Shown here piece after piece: positions 40,401 to 48,135 of a stretch of DNA of 64,000 nt. Within the stretch, counting starts at the first letter, position 1. Each line of letters starts with the position of its first letter. Both the position numbers and the translations under genes were made by a program. The notes beneath the pieces are model-generated. The model saw only the letters and a program-made list of their open reading frames with translations. It searched no databases and was not told where the DNA came from. Source of the DNA: Piscicola geometra (lineage: Eukaryota; Annelida; Clitellata; Hirudinida; Piscicolidae); the NCBI GenBank assembly GCA_943735955.1, contig OX030956.1:15643695-15707694 (forward strand). The letters are read 5' to 3'.

Positions 40401-43400
40401 GAGGAGAAGGGAGGGGAAGGGAGGGGAAGGGAGGGGAAGGGAGGGGAAGGGAGGGGAAGGGAGGGAAAGGAATGGGAAGGGAGGGGAAGGGAGGGGGAGG
40501 GAGGGGAAGGGAGGGGAAGGGATGGGAAGGGAGGGGAAGGGAGGGGAAGGGATGGGAAGGGAGGGGAAGGGAAGGGAGGAGAAGGGAGGGGAAGGGAGGG
40601 GAAGGGAGGGGAAGAGAGAGGAAGGGAGGAGGAGAAGGAACCTGCAGAACTTGTGAGCAGGGCTGGTGGTCGGCTTGGGATGGGCTCCATGAATGAGAAA
40701 GGACTGGTCCACTGGAGGGTCCTTGAGGTGGTGGTGATGATGGTAATGATGATGATGGTGGTGATAATGATGACGACGGCGATAATGATGATGATAATGA
40801 TGGTGATGGTGATGATGATAGCGATGATGATGATGGTACTTGCATGGTTGATGAGTTCCTGAGAAAGGCCAAGGTAGTTGTGGAGGGCGAGGAAAGTCAC
40901 CCTCTGCAGTCTGATCATGATGATCTGTTGGTGGTGATGATGATGATGATCTGGTGGTGGTGATGATGATGATGGTGGTGGTGGTGGTGATGATGATGCT
41001 GATAATGATGATGAGCAACAACAACAGCAACAACAGCAACACCAACAACCACCAAAACAACAACAGCAACACCAACAACCACCAAAACAACAACAGCAAC
41101 CACAACAACAGCCACAACAACAACAGCAACAACAACAGCAACCACAGCAACCACAACAGCAATAACCACAACAACAGCAACCACAACAGCAACAACCACA
41201 ACAGCAACAACCACAACAACAACCACAACAGCAACAACCACAACAACAACAGCAACCACAGCAACCACAACAGCAACAACCACAACAACAACAACCACAA
41301 CAGCAACAGCCACAACAACAACAGCAACCACAGCAACCACAACAGCAATAACCACAACAACAGCAACCACAACAGCAACAACCACAACAGCAACAACCAC
41401 AACAACAGCAACCACAACAACAGCAACCACAGCAACCACAACAGCAACAACCACAACAGCAACAACCACAACAACAACAGCAACCACAGCAACCACAACA
41501 GCAATAACCACAACAACAGCAACCACAACAGCAACAACCACAACAGCAACAACCACAACAACAGCAACCACAGCAACCACAACAGCAACAACCACAACAG
41601 CAACAACCACAACAGCAACAACCACAACAGCAACAACCACCACAACAACAGCAATAACCACAACAACAGCAACCACAACAGCAACAACCACAACAGCAAC
41701 AACCACAACAACAGCAACCACAGCAACCACAACAGCAACAACCACAACAGCAACAACCACCACAACAACCACAACAACAGCAACCACAGCAACCACAACA
41801 GCAACAACCACAACAGCAACAACCACAACAGCAACAACCACAACAGCAACAACCACCACAACAACAACAACAACAACAAACCTGGATAACCCGCACGAGG
41901 GACTCAGGATATTGCGCCAGTACCTTCTCGAAGGCTGCTGCTGGCAGTCTGGAGGGGAAGAGGAGGAGGAAAAGGAGGAGGAAGAGGAGGAGGAGGAGGA
42001 GGAGGAGGAGGAGGATGGTGGAAGAGGAAGAAGAGGAGGAAGAGGAGGATGGTGGAGAAAGAGAAGGAGGAGGGAGTGGTGGATGGGATAGATGGAGGTG
42101 AAGAATATGAAATGATTGGGTTGAGCACCTTAGGATGGAGGAGTTCTCGGTAGCTATTGCTGACACTGTCTTGTAAGGGGCTGGATGGCCCTGTGTGGAA
42201 GGGTGGATGGATAGAATGATGGATAGTATTGTATTGTATAGATGGATGGATGGGTAAGTGAATGGATGGATGGATGGATGGATGGACGCACAGTGAGGGT
42301 GTCCATGATGCTGAGGAGGCTGTGCACACTCTCCCCCTCGCCCACCTCCTTCACGCAAAACTCCTTGCCGTCCTGTCGTCGTCGTCATGACGTCACGTCA
42401 TACAAGCACTCCATTCTGCCACTACTCCCCTCCCACTTTCTCCCACCATCAAACATACGACCACCACCACCACCACCACCACCGAACCAGCACCACCACC
42501 ACCACCAAACCAGCACCAGCACCACCAGCACCAGCACCAACAGCACCATCACCACCAACAGCACCACCAGCACCACCACCACCCCCACCAACAGCACCAC
42601 CAACAGCACTACCACCCCCACCGAACCAGCACCAACAGCACCACCGAACCAGCACCAACTCCTCACGGGCTCAGTGATGTGCACGAGGACCCTTCCACTC
42701 TGCACCACGTATATCGCGTCGTCAGGGTCACCCACCTGACCAGCATGACAACAAGAAGGATAATCAAGATGAAAGGATAACGACAACAACGACAACAACA
42801 ACAACAACGACAACAATGACAACAACAACGACAACGACAACAACGACAACGACAACAACAACGACAACAACGACAACAACGACAACAACAACGACAATCG
42901 CAACAATACGACAAGTGATGAGACCTGGAAGAGGAAAGAGCCGACAGGGACGTTGCGGCACTCGATGTAGCGACAGAGTTCCAAGAAGATCGGCTTCTCG
43001 AAGTGGCCAAGTACTCTGTCGAGGTGGTCTTGTGTGGTGGTCGTGTGTGTGGTGTGGTGTGTGTGGTGTGGTGGTTGTGTGTGGTGGTCGTGTGTGGTGT
43101 GGTCGTGTGTGTGGTGGTCGTGTGTGGTGTGGTAGTTGGGTGTGGTGGTCGTGTGTGGTGGTCGTGTGTGGTCGGTGTGGTGGTTGTGTGTGGTGGTCAT
43201 GTGTGGTGGTTGTGTGTGGTGGTCGTGTGTGGTGGTCGTGTGTGGTGGTTGTGTGTGGTGGTCGTGTGTGGTGTGGTGTGTGTGTGGTAGTGTGTGTGGT
43301 CGTGTGTGGGGAAGTGATGTCATGAGGGATGAGGTTGTAGTGATGAAGTGGAGTGAAATTAAAACTAACAACACGTACGCACCTGACATTGCGCAGCATG

Positions 43401-43526
43401 TAGATGAGTTCGGAGGGCAGGGAGTGGTCCTGCTCCACCTCCTGCGTGTCGACCTCGAGGAGGGAGGCAGGAGGCTCACGTGACTTCCACGCCTTCTTCT
43501 CCTGGTTGCGCTTCAGGCGGAATAAG
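33285..43526 (-). CDS. PNPLA6/7: neuropathy target esterase-like protein, piece B: CNB domains and linker (5' and 3' incomplete)
   Basis: I recognise this as the regulatory half of an NTE family protein (ER-membrane lysophospholipase/phospholipase B). The 21 exons, listed separately, join in phase to about 942 codons. In order they encode a pre-CNB segment ending [14 protein letters not shown]1 (exons 2-7), a long low-complexity linker (exons 8-12), CNB2 (12-16), CNB3 (16-18), and an inter-domain region with [19 protein letters not shown] and SSWTQR. Order and spacing follow the vertebrate proteins, apart from a longer Gln/His-rich linker. About 140 N-terminal residues, including the membrane segment, are missing, and no exon for them was seen between 43.5 and 57.9 kb. 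The catalytic domain would lie beyond the decamer satellite. Exon codons end mostly in G or C, unlike the AT-rich LINE. The family assignment is strong; whether this is one gene with piece A is open. Confidence 0.93.
33395..33525 (+). repeat. GATGAT/GGTGGT tract in intron 20-21 of piece B
   Basis: A trinucleotide repeat of gatgat and ggtggt occupies most of this 157-bp intron. The sense strand reads ATCATCACC and contains no AG. Confidence 0.9.
33544..33607 (-). CDS. PNPLA6/7: piece B exon 20: inter-domain region
   Basis: Encodes [20 protein letters not shown], matching 'TLLLNSDIIRARLGxSALD'. The CC|GTCAGT donor gives the phase required by exon 21; the GTTATT site 4 bp further on does not. 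Confidence 0.9.
33732..33857 (-). CDS. PNPLA6/7: piece B exon 19: inter-domain region
   Basis: Encodes [20 protein letters not shown] and [17 protein letters not shown], matching NTE 'SNLATVAxLPV...VAFTLELQHAL'. The acceptor CCCACAG borders the 18-bp minisatellite. Confidence 0.95.
33862..34690 (+). repeat. 18-bp minisatellite in intron 18-19 of piece B
   Basis: About 45 copies of an 18-bp unit (ggttgttgagggggtgtt), with variants in G-run length and a gagagggtggt form. The sense strand is C/A-rich and mostly lacks AG and GT. Open frames of the CWLLRG or VVEGVL type here are repeat translations. Confidence 0.93.
34770..35070 (+). repeat. 57-bp minisatellite, donor side of the same intron
   Basis: About five copies of a unit of roughly 57 bp built on accaccaaccacgacacctc and aaacaaccatcaccacc. 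It has the opposite strand composition to the neighbouring 18-bp array: plus C/A-rich, sense G/T-rich. Confidence 0.85.
35078..35226 (-). CDS. PNPLA6/7: piece B exon 18: end of CNB3
   Basis: Encodes [20 protein letters not shown], then [18 protein letters not shown], the conserved 'IKRRYPQVVTRLIHLL' helix. A phase-1 donor (CTCTCTG|GTCTGT) joins cleanly to exon 19. Confidence 0.95.
35240..36160 (+). repeat. minisatellite of about 30 bp in intron 17-18 of piece B
   Basis: About 30 copies of ggttggttggttgtgagtgg followed by cttggtggtgg or cttggtgggtgggt, so the period varies. It fills nearly the whole 1,067-bp intron. The sense strand carries one AG per unit (in CCAAGCC), so it is an exception to the AG-free pattern of the other arrays. 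Confidence 0.92.
36294..36467 (-). CDS. PNPLA6/7: piece B exon 17: CNB3 core
   Basis: 57 codons including [35 protein letters not shown] and DRSTTMMAV. This is the best-conserved regulatory exon of NTE. CNB3 keeps an Arg-Ser-Thr-Thr sequence where cyclic-nucleotide-binding proteins have Arg-Ala-Ala/Thr, although NTE is not known to respond to cyclic nucleotides. Confidence 0.96.
36480..36712 (+). repeat. low-complexity intron 16-17 of piece B
   Basis: A short gatgggtgggttgattgatg array, then C-runs and cccat repeats, with the donor of exon 16 directly after. Confidence 0.8.
36719..36850 (-). CDS. PNPLA6/7: piece B exon 16: CNB2/CNB3 junction
   Basis: Encodes [20 protein letters not shown] then [13 protein letters not shown] and ESGRALYR, matching the family's 'RMSPFVRQMDFAIDW...AGRALYRQ'. 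Donor CG|GTGAGT. Confidence 0.95.
36870..37115 (+). repeat. low-complexity intron 15-16 of piece B
   Basis: A tact/acta-rich stretch followed by a C-rich region with repeated cacctcccctctccc. The sense strand is G/A-rich here. Confidence 0.7.
37120..37253 (-). CDS. PNPLA6/7: piece B exon 15: CNB2
   Basis: Encodes [20 protein letters not shown] then [10 protein letters not shown] and KNDFY. This is the phosphate-binding-cassette region of CNB2. The PGELVG...LTGEP pattern is that of NTE, and the arginine needed for cyclic-nucleotide phosphate is absent. Confidence 0.95.
37254..37292 (+). repeat. (TG)n microsatellite in a 77-bp intron
   Basis: The tract is a run of tg dinucleotides with one ta interruption. 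It directly abuts the exon 15 acceptor, whose AG is supplied on the sense strand as CACACAG. Confidence 0.9.
37331..37405 (-). CDS. PNPLA6/7: piece B exon 14: CNB2
   Basis: 25 codons: [20 protein letters not shown] then KETEN, matching 'DVSLHFVLWGCLHVYQ' of NTE. Donor GTTAGG; the next intron is only 77 bp. Confidence 0.93.
37412..37500 (+). repeat. (ATC)n microsatellite in a 97-bp intron
   Basis: Nearly pure atc repeats with a few ttc units. The sense strand is GATGATG, with no AG except at the acceptor of exon 14. The repeat runs up to the exon 13 donor. Confidence 0.9.
37503..37580 (-). CDS. PNPLA6/7: piece B exon 13: CNB2
   Basis: 26 codons: [20 protein letters not shown] and VKQGDQ, matching the 'xIIARQGDQ' strand of NTE CNB2. 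The acceptor (CATCATCAG) and donor (GTGGTGGTGATG) are both embedded in trinucleotide repeats. Confidence 0.93.
37582..37735 (+). repeat. GATGAC/GTTGAT repeat in intron 12-13 of piece B
   Basis: A trinucleotide mixture of gat, gac, gtt and gct occupies the 168-bp intron from the exon 13 acceptor almost to the exon 12 donor. Confidence 0.9.
37749..38336 (-). CDS. PNPLA6/7: piece B exon 12: Gln/His-rich linker and start of CNB2
   Basis: A 588-bp exon (196 codons). It starts [16 protein letters not shown] and passes through long Gln- and His-rich runs (about 37,900-38,215), then ends with [13 protein letters not shown], the 'ELAKLM' helix at the start of CNB2. The in-phase acceptor is CTCAAG at 38,337-38,338. 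A stronger-looking CTCCAG 8 bp upstream would shift the frame. The Gln/His expansion is absent from vertebrate NTE. Confidence 0.82.
38577..38660 (+). repeat. (GAT)n in intron 11-12 of piece B
   Basis: Interrupted gatgat repeats lie next to the exon 11 donor. The rest of this 340-bp intron (38,337-38,576) is unique-looking sequence with no recognisable feature. Confidence 0.8.
38677..38756 (-). CDS. PNPLA6/7: piece B exon 11: linker
   Basis: Encodes [20 protein letters not shown] followed by [18 protein letters not shown] aligns with the conserved 'SDFDMAYERGR' motif between CNB1 and CNB2 of NTE, which fixes the frame. Acceptor CCTCAG, donor GTTCTT. Confidence 0.82.
38764..39260 (+). repeat. 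GGATGGATGAATG-type minisatellite in intron 10-11 of piece B
   Basis: Units of gggtggatgg, ggctgtatgagtgggtgaat and gaatgaatgaacggatggat. The sense strand (CCATCCATTCATTC) largely lacks AG. It is followed at 39,338-39,430 by att/atc microsatellite. Confidence 0.88.
39473..39495 (-). CDS. PNPLA6/7: piece B exon 10: 23-nt micro-exon
   Basis: Acceptor GGCACAG and donor GAGA|GTAAAC give a 23-nt exon (QPSERAE) that links exon 9 (phase 2) to exon 11 (phase 1). A longer version ending at 39,457 (donor GTGCGT) is possible but leaves the wrong phase for exon 11. Confidence 0.6.
39553..39640 (+). repeat. (GATGAT)n with GTT in intron 9-10 of piece B
   Basis: A trinucleotide repeat that abuts the exon 9 donor. 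Confidence 0.9.
39643..40074 (-). CDS. PNPLA6/7: piece B exon 9: disordered linker
   Basis: A 432-bp exon encoding a Ser/Thr/Asn-rich, probably disordered stretch beginning [20 protein letters not shown]. It lies between CNB1 and CNB2, where vertebrate NTE also has a variable phosphorylatable loop. Acceptor CCACAG; donor in phase 2 at a GTCCCA site next to a (GATGAT)n tract. Confidence 0.75.
40140..40640 (+). repeat. 500-bp pure purine decamer array in intron 8-9 of piece B
   Basis: About 50 copies of gggaggggaa with rare t or single-base variants. The plus strand is almost all purine and the sense strand all pyrimidine. Long homopurine stretches with mirror symmetry can form triplex (H-DNA) structures. 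The array runs up to the exon 8 donor side. Confidence 0.95.
40642..40711 (-). CDS. PNPLA6/7: piece B exon 8: linker
   Basis: A weakly conserved exon placed by splice phase. A CTCCAG acceptor at 40,712-40,713 and a GTTCCT donor give [20 protein letters not shown] and FC and join both neighbours without a shift. Two other frames are open here but do not fit the phases. Confidence 0.65.
40730..41010 (+). repeat. GATGAT tracts on both sides of exon 7
   Basis: Gatgatggt-type trinucleotide repeats at about 40,730-40,838 and 40,926-41,012 flank exon 7 (40,840-40,924) almost to its splice sites. Confidence 0.85.
40840..40924 (-). CDS. PNPLA6/7: piece B exon 7: helix after CNB1
   Basis: Encodes [20 protein letters not shown] then SQELINHA, nearly identical to the family's '[16 protein letters not shown]' signature. 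Donor GTACCA in phase 1. Confidence 0.95.
41020..41881 (+). repeat. CAACAGCAACCA minisatellite in intron 6-7 of piece B
   Basis: About 55 units of caacagcaaccacaa (15 bp) with ataacc variants fill the intron up to the exon 6 donor. The sense strand (TGGTTGCTGTTG) is nearly free of A, like the decamer satellite. Frames rich in NNSNH or LLLLWL are repeat translations. Confidence 0.93.
41882..41948 (-). CDS. PNPLA6/7: piece B exon 6: end of CNB1
   Basis: Encodes [20 protein letters not shown] plus IQ, the strongly conserved YPESLVR helix of NTE CNB1. It is followed directly by the CAACAG-type repeat that fills the next intron. Confidence 0.94.
41955..42065 (+). repeat. (GGA)n purine tract in intron 5-6 of piece B
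   Basis: A gag/gga/aga purine run on the plus strand. The sense strand supplies the pyrimidine tract of the exon 6 acceptor. Confidence 0.85.
42129..42190 (-). CDS. PNPLA6/7: piece B exon 5: CNB1
   Basis: Encodes [20 protein letters not shown], aligning with the 'TVSARAxxDSxVLR' segment of NTE. Acceptor CACACAG, donor in phase 2 (CTAAG then GTGCTC). Confidence 0.9.
42292..42372 (-). CDS. PNPLA6/7: piece B exon 4: CNB1
   Basis: 27 codons: [20 protein letters not shown] then SIMDTLT. This matches the NTE segment 'KE-x-VxxGDSVxSLLSI'. The CNB1 pocket lacks the usual Gly-Glu-x-Ala-Leu nucleotide-binding signature, as is usual for this family. Confidence 0.92.
42460..42660 (+). repeat. CACCAG/CACCAA repeat in intron 3-4 of piece B
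   Basis: Trinucleotide-like cac, cag and caa units ending at the exon 3 donor. The sense strand is GGTGCTGGTG and mostly lacks AG. Confidence 0.88.
42667..42735 (-). CDS. PNPLA6/7: piece B exon 3: CNB1 beta-roll
   Basis: 23 codons reading [19 protein letters not shown], corresponding to the family's 'D-x-S-I-Y-V-V-Q-x-G' strand pair. Donor GTGAGG. The intron below it is a CACCAG-type repeat. Confidence 0.92.
42780..42905 (+). repeat. CAACGA repeat in intron 2-3 of piece B
   Basis: Units of caacgacaacaacga. The sense strand is TTGTCGTTG, with no A and no AG. Confidence 0.9.
42925..43015 (-). CDS. PNPLA6/7: piece B exon 2: start of CNB1
   Basis: Encodes [17 protein letters not shown] followed by VGSFLFQ, a close match to the start of the first CNB domain of NTE. 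Acceptor CGACAG, donor GTCTCA; enters in phase 2 and leaves in phase 0. Confidence 0.93.
43020..43315 (+). repeat. GTGTGGTGGTCGT minisatellite in intron 1-2 of piece B
   Basis: About 20 units of gtgtgtggtggtcgt or gtgtggtggttgt. The sense strand (ACGACCACCACACAC) contains neither AG nor GT in the main unit. Confidence 0.9.
43383..43526 (-). CDS. PNPLA6/7: piece B exon 1: segment before CNB1
   Basis: Encodes KRNQEKKAW...[11 protein letters not shown]...[13 protein letters not shown], which aligns with the conserved stretch just before CNB1 in NTE. The acceptor (…CATCAG) sits at the edge of the 20-bp minisatellite, whose pyrimidine-rich sense strand supplies the tract. It ends in phase 2 at a GTGCGT donor. 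It is the first exon seen, not the start of the protein. Confidence 0.9.
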
Positions 43527-43529
43527 CTG

Positions 43530-46500
43530 ATGAGAGGAGGTGATGGGTGGTGAGAGGAGGTGATGGGTGGTGAGAGGAGGTGATGGGTGGTGAGAGGAGG
43601 TGATGGGTGGTGAGAAGAGGTGATGGGTGGTGAGAGGAGGTGATGGGTGGTGAGAGGAGGTGATGGGTGGTGAAAGGAGGTGATGGGTGGTGAGAGGAGG
43701 TGATGGGTGGTGAGAGGAGGTGATGGGTGGTGAGAGGAGGTGATGGGTGGTGGATAGGTGATGGGTGGTGAGAGAAGGTGATGGGTGGTGAGAGGAGGTG
43801 ATGGGTGGTGAAAGGAGGTGATGGGTGGTGAGAGGAGGTGATGGGTGGTGAGAGGAGGTGATGGGTGGTGAGAGGAGGTGATGGGTGGTGAGAGGAGGTG
43901 ATGGGTGGTGAGAGGAGGTGATGGGTGGTGAGAGAAGGTGATGGGTGGTGAGAGGAGGTGATGGGTGGTGAGAGGAGGTGATGGGTGGTGGATAGGTGAT
44001 GGGTGGTGAGAGAAGGTGATGGGTGGTGAAAGGAGGTGATGGGTGGTGAGAGGAGGTGATGGGTGGTGAGAGGAGGTGATGGGTGGTGAGAGGAGGTGAT
44101 GGGTGGTGAAAGGAGGTGATGGGTGGTGAGAGGAGGTGATGGGTGGCGAGAGGAGGTGATGGGTGGTGAGAGGAGGTGATGGGTGGTGAGAGGAGGTGAT
44201 GGGTGGTGAGAGGAGGTGATGGGTGGTGAGAGGAGGTGATGGGTGGTGAGAGGAGGTGATGGGTGGTGAGAGGAGGTGATGGGTGGTGAGAGGAGGTGAT
44301 GGGTGGTGAGAGGAGGTGATGGGTGGTGAGAGGAGGTGATGGGTGGTGAGAGGAGGTGATGGGTGGTGGATAGGTGATGGGTGGTGGATAGGTGATGGGT
44401 GGTGAGAGAAGGTGATGGGTGGTGAGAGGAGGTGATGGGTGGTGAGAGGAGGTGATGGGTGGTGAGAGGAGGTGATGGGTGGTGAGAGGAGGTGATGGGT
44501 GGTGAGAGGAGGTGATGGGTGGTGAGAGAAGGTGATGGGTGGTGAGAGGAGGTGATGGGTGGTGAGAGGAGGTGATGGGTGGTGGATAGGTGATGGGTGG
44601 TGAGAGAAGGTGATGGGTGGTGAAAGGAGGTGATGGGTGGTGAGAGGAGGTGATGGGTGGTGAGAGGAGGTGATGGGTGGTGAGAGGAGGTGATGGGTGG
44701 TGAAAGGAGGTGATGGGTGGTGAGAGGAGGTGATGGGTGGCGAGAGGAGGTGATGGGTGGTGAGAGGAGGTGATGGGTGGTGAGAGGAGGTGATGGGTGG
44801 TGAGAGGAGGTGATGGGTGGTGAGAGGAGGTGATGGGTGGTGAGAGGAGGTGATGGGTGGTGAGAGGAGGTGATGGGTGGTGAGAGGAGGTGATGGGTGG
44901 TGAGAGGAGGTGATGGGTGGTGAGAGGAGGTGATGGGTGGTGAGAGGAGGTGATGGGTGGTGGATAGGTGATGGGTGGTGGATAGGTGATGGGTGGTGAG
45001 AGAAGGTGATGGGTGGTGAGAGGAGGTGATGGGTGGTGAGAGGAGGTGATGGGTGGTGAGAGGAGGTGATGGGTGGTGAGAGGAGGTGATGGGTGGTGAG
45101 AGGAGGTGATGGGTGGTGAGAGGAGGTGATGGGTGGTGAGAGAAGGTGATGGGTGGTGAGAGGAGGTGATGGGTGGTGAGAGGAGGTGATGGGTGGTGAG
45201 AGGAGGTGATGGGTGGTGAGAGGAGGTGATGGGTGGTGAGAGGAGGTGATGGGTGGTGAGAGGAGGTGATGGGTGGTGAGAGGAGGTGATGGGTGGTGAG
45301 AGGAGGTGATGGGTGGTGAGAGGTGATGGGTGGTGAGAGGAGGTGATGGGTGGTGAGAGGAGGTGATGGGTGGTGAGAGGAGGTGATGGGTGGTGAGAGG
45401 AGGTGATGGGTGGTGAGAGGAGGTGATGGGTGGTGAGAGGAAGTGATGGGTGGTGAGAGGAGGTGATGGGTGGTGAGAGGAGGTGATGGGTGGTGAGAGG
45501 AGGTGATGGGTGGTGAGAGGAGGTGATGGGTGGTGAGAGGAGGTGATGGGTGGTGGGTAGGTGATGGGTGGTGGATAGGAGGTGATGGGTGGTGAGAGGA
45601 GGTGATGGGTGGTGAGAGGTGGTGATGGGTAGTGAGAGGAGGTGATGGGTGGTGAGAGGTGGTGATGGGTGGTGAGAGGAGGTGATGGGTGGTGAGAGGA
45701 GGTGATGGGTGGTGAGAGGAGGTGATGGGTGGTGAGAGGAGGTGATGGGTGGTGAGAGGAGGTGATGGGTGGTGAGAGGTGATGGGTGGTGAGAGAAGGT
45801 GATGGGTGGTGAGAGGAGGTGATGGGTGGTGAGAGGAGGTGATGGGTGGTGAGAGGAGGTGATGGGTGGTGAGAGGTGGTGATGGGTGGTGAGAGGAAGT
45901 GATGGGTGGTGAGAGGTGGTGAGAGGAGATGATGGGTGGTGAGAGGAGGTGATGGGTGGTGAGAGGAGGTGATGGGTGGTGAGAGGTGATGGGTGGTGAG
46001 AGGAGGTGATGGGTGGTGAGAGGAGGTGATGGGTGGTGAGAGGAGGTGATGGGTGGTGAGAGGTGGTGATGGGTGGTGAGAGGAGGTGATGGGTGGTGAG
46101 AGGTGGTGATGGGTGGTGAGAGGAGGTGATGGGTGGTGAGGAGGTGATGGGTGGTGAGAGGTGATGGGTGGTGAGAGGAGGTGATGGGTGGTGAGAGGAG
46201 GTGATGGGTGGTGAGAGGAGGTGATGGGTGGTGAGAGGAGGTGATGGGTGGTGAGAGGAGGTGATGGGTGGTGAGAGGAGGTGATGGGTGGTGAGAGGAG
46301 GTGATGGGTGGTGAGAGGAGGTCATGGGTGGTGAGAGGAGGTCATGGGTGGTGAGAGGAGGTGATGGGTGGTGGATAGGTGATGGGTGGTGAGAGGAGGT
46401 GATGGGTGGTGGATAGGTGATGGGTGGTTAGAGGAGGTGATGGGTGGTGAGAAGAAGTGATGGGTGGTGGATAGGTGATGGGTGGTGAGAGGAGGTGATG

Positions 46501-47550
46501 GTTGGTGGATAGGTGATGGGTGGTGAGAGGAGGTGATGGGTGGTGAGAGGTGATGGGTGGTGAGAGGAGGTGATGGGTGGTGAGAGGAGGTGATGGGTGG
46601 TGAGAGGAGGTGATGGGTGGTGAGAGGAGGTGATGGGTGGTGAAAGGAGGTGATGGGTGGTGAGAGGAGGTGATGGGTGGTGAGAGGAGGTGATGGGTGG
46701 TGAGAGGAGGTGATGGGTGGTGAGAGGAGGTGATGGGTGGTGAAAGGAGGTGATGGGTGGTGAGAGGAGGTGATGGGTGGTGAGAGGAGGTGATGGGTGG
46801 TGAGAGGAGGTGATGGGTGGTGGATAGGTGATGGGTGGTGAGAGAAGGTGATGGGTGGTGAGAGGAGGTGATGGGTGGTGAGAGGAGGTGATGGGTGGTG
46901 AGAGGAGGTGATGGGTGGTGAGAAGAGGTGATGGGTGGTGAGAGGAGGTGATGGGTGGTGAGAGGAGGTGATGGGTGGTGAGAGGAGGTGATGGGTGGTG
47001 AGAGGAGGTGATGGGTGGTGAGAGAAGGTGATGGGTGGTGAGAGGAGGTGATGGGTGGTGAGAGGAGGTGATGGGTGGTGAGAGGAGGTGATGGGTGGTG
47101 AGAGGAGGTGATGGGTGGTGAGAGGAGGTGATGGGTGATGAGAGGAAATGATGGGTGGTGAGAGGAGGTGATGGGTGGTGGGTAGGTGATGGATGGTGAG
47201 AGGAGGTGATGGGTGGTGAGAGGAGGTGATGGGTGGTGAGAGAAGGTGATGGGTGGTGAGAGGAGGTGATGGGTGGGGAGAGGAGGTGATGGGTGGTGAG
47301 AGGAGGTGATGGGTGGTGAGAGGAGGTGATGGGTGGTGAGAGGAGGTGATGGGTGGTGAGAGGAGGTGATGGGTGGTGAGAGGTGATGGGTGGTGAGAGG
47401 AGGTGATGGGTGGTGAGAGGAGGTGATGGGTGGTGAGAGGAGGTGATGGGTGGTGAGAGGAGGTGATGGGTGGTGAGAGGAGGTGATGGGTGGTGAGAGG
47501 AAGTGATGGGTGGTGAGAGGAGGTGATGGGTGGTGAGAGGAGGTGATGGG
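43530..47550 (+). repeat. 20-bp minisatellite, about 200 copies, upstream of piece B exon 1
   Basis: Unit tgagaggaggtgatgggtgg, with agaa, aagg, ggatagg and ggcgag variants. It begins 4 bp beyond the exon 1 boundary. A block of about 594 bp containing the rare gggtggcgag variant is duplicated (variant at 44,141 and 44,735). The sense strand (TCACCACCCATCACCTCCTC) has no AG and no GT. At the right end it runs without a break into telomere-type repeats. Confidence 0.95.
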
Positions 47551-47586
47551 TTAGGGTTAGGGTTAGGGTTAGGGTTAGGGTTAGGG
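47551..47586 (+). repeat. interstitial telomeric repeat, six TTAGGG
   Basis: Six perfect tandem ttaggg hexamers lie exactly between the 20-bp and the roughly 33-bp minisatellites. The G-rich strand runs left to right, the orientation expected if the sequence to the left were a chromosome end whose terminus lies to the right. Confidence 0.95.
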
Positions 47587-47605
47587 TTTCAGTGCGTGCT
47601 GGTGG

Positions 47606-48135
47606 TGGTTGGTAGGGTGATGTTTGGGCTTGTCGTGGTGGTTGGGAGGGTGATGTTTGGGCTTGTCGTGGTGGTTGGGAGGGTGATGTTTGGGCTTGTC
47701 GTGGTGGTTGGGAGGGTGATGTTTGGGCTTGTCGTGGTGGCTGGGAGGGTGATGTTTGGGCTTGTCGTGGTGGTTGGGAGGGTGATGTTTGGGCTTGTCG
47801 TGGTGGTTGGGAGGGTGATGTTTGGGCTTGTCGTGGTGGTGGGAGGGTGATGTTTGGGCTTGTCGTGGTGGTGGGAGGGTGATGTTTGGGCTTGTCGTGG
47901 TGGTTGGGAGGGTAATGTTTGGGCTTGTTGTGGTGGTGGGAGGGTGATGTTTGGGCTTGTCGTGGTGGTTGGGAGGGTGATGTTTGGGCTTGTCGTGGTG
48001 GTTGGGAGGGTGATGTTTGGGCTTGTCGTGGTGGTTGGGAGGGTGATGTTTGGGCTTGTCGTGGTGGTTGGGAGGGTGATGTTTGGGCTTGTCGTGGTGG
48101 TTGGGAGGGTGATGTTTGGGCTTGTCGTGGTGGTT
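47606..48135 (+). repeat. minisatellite of about 33 bp
   Basis: About 16 copies of a unit containing gggagggtgatgtttgggct and tgtcgtggtggtt; some copies lack one base. Open frames repeating VFGLVVVVGRVM or TTTTSPNITLP are repeat translations. Confidence 0.93.

Noticed and set aside
40046..41889. Frames rich in CCCCGCC, LLLLWL, NSNNHN and KGGEGRG
   Set aside because: Translations of the CAACAG and GGGAGGGGAA arrays on both strands.
43476..46325. 949-codon frame rich in SPPITSSHHPSPPLTTHHLL
   Set aside because: Three 20-bp units make 60 bp, so the minisatellite gives a 20-residue repeat with no stop. Only the last part, overlapping exon 1, is coding, in another frame.
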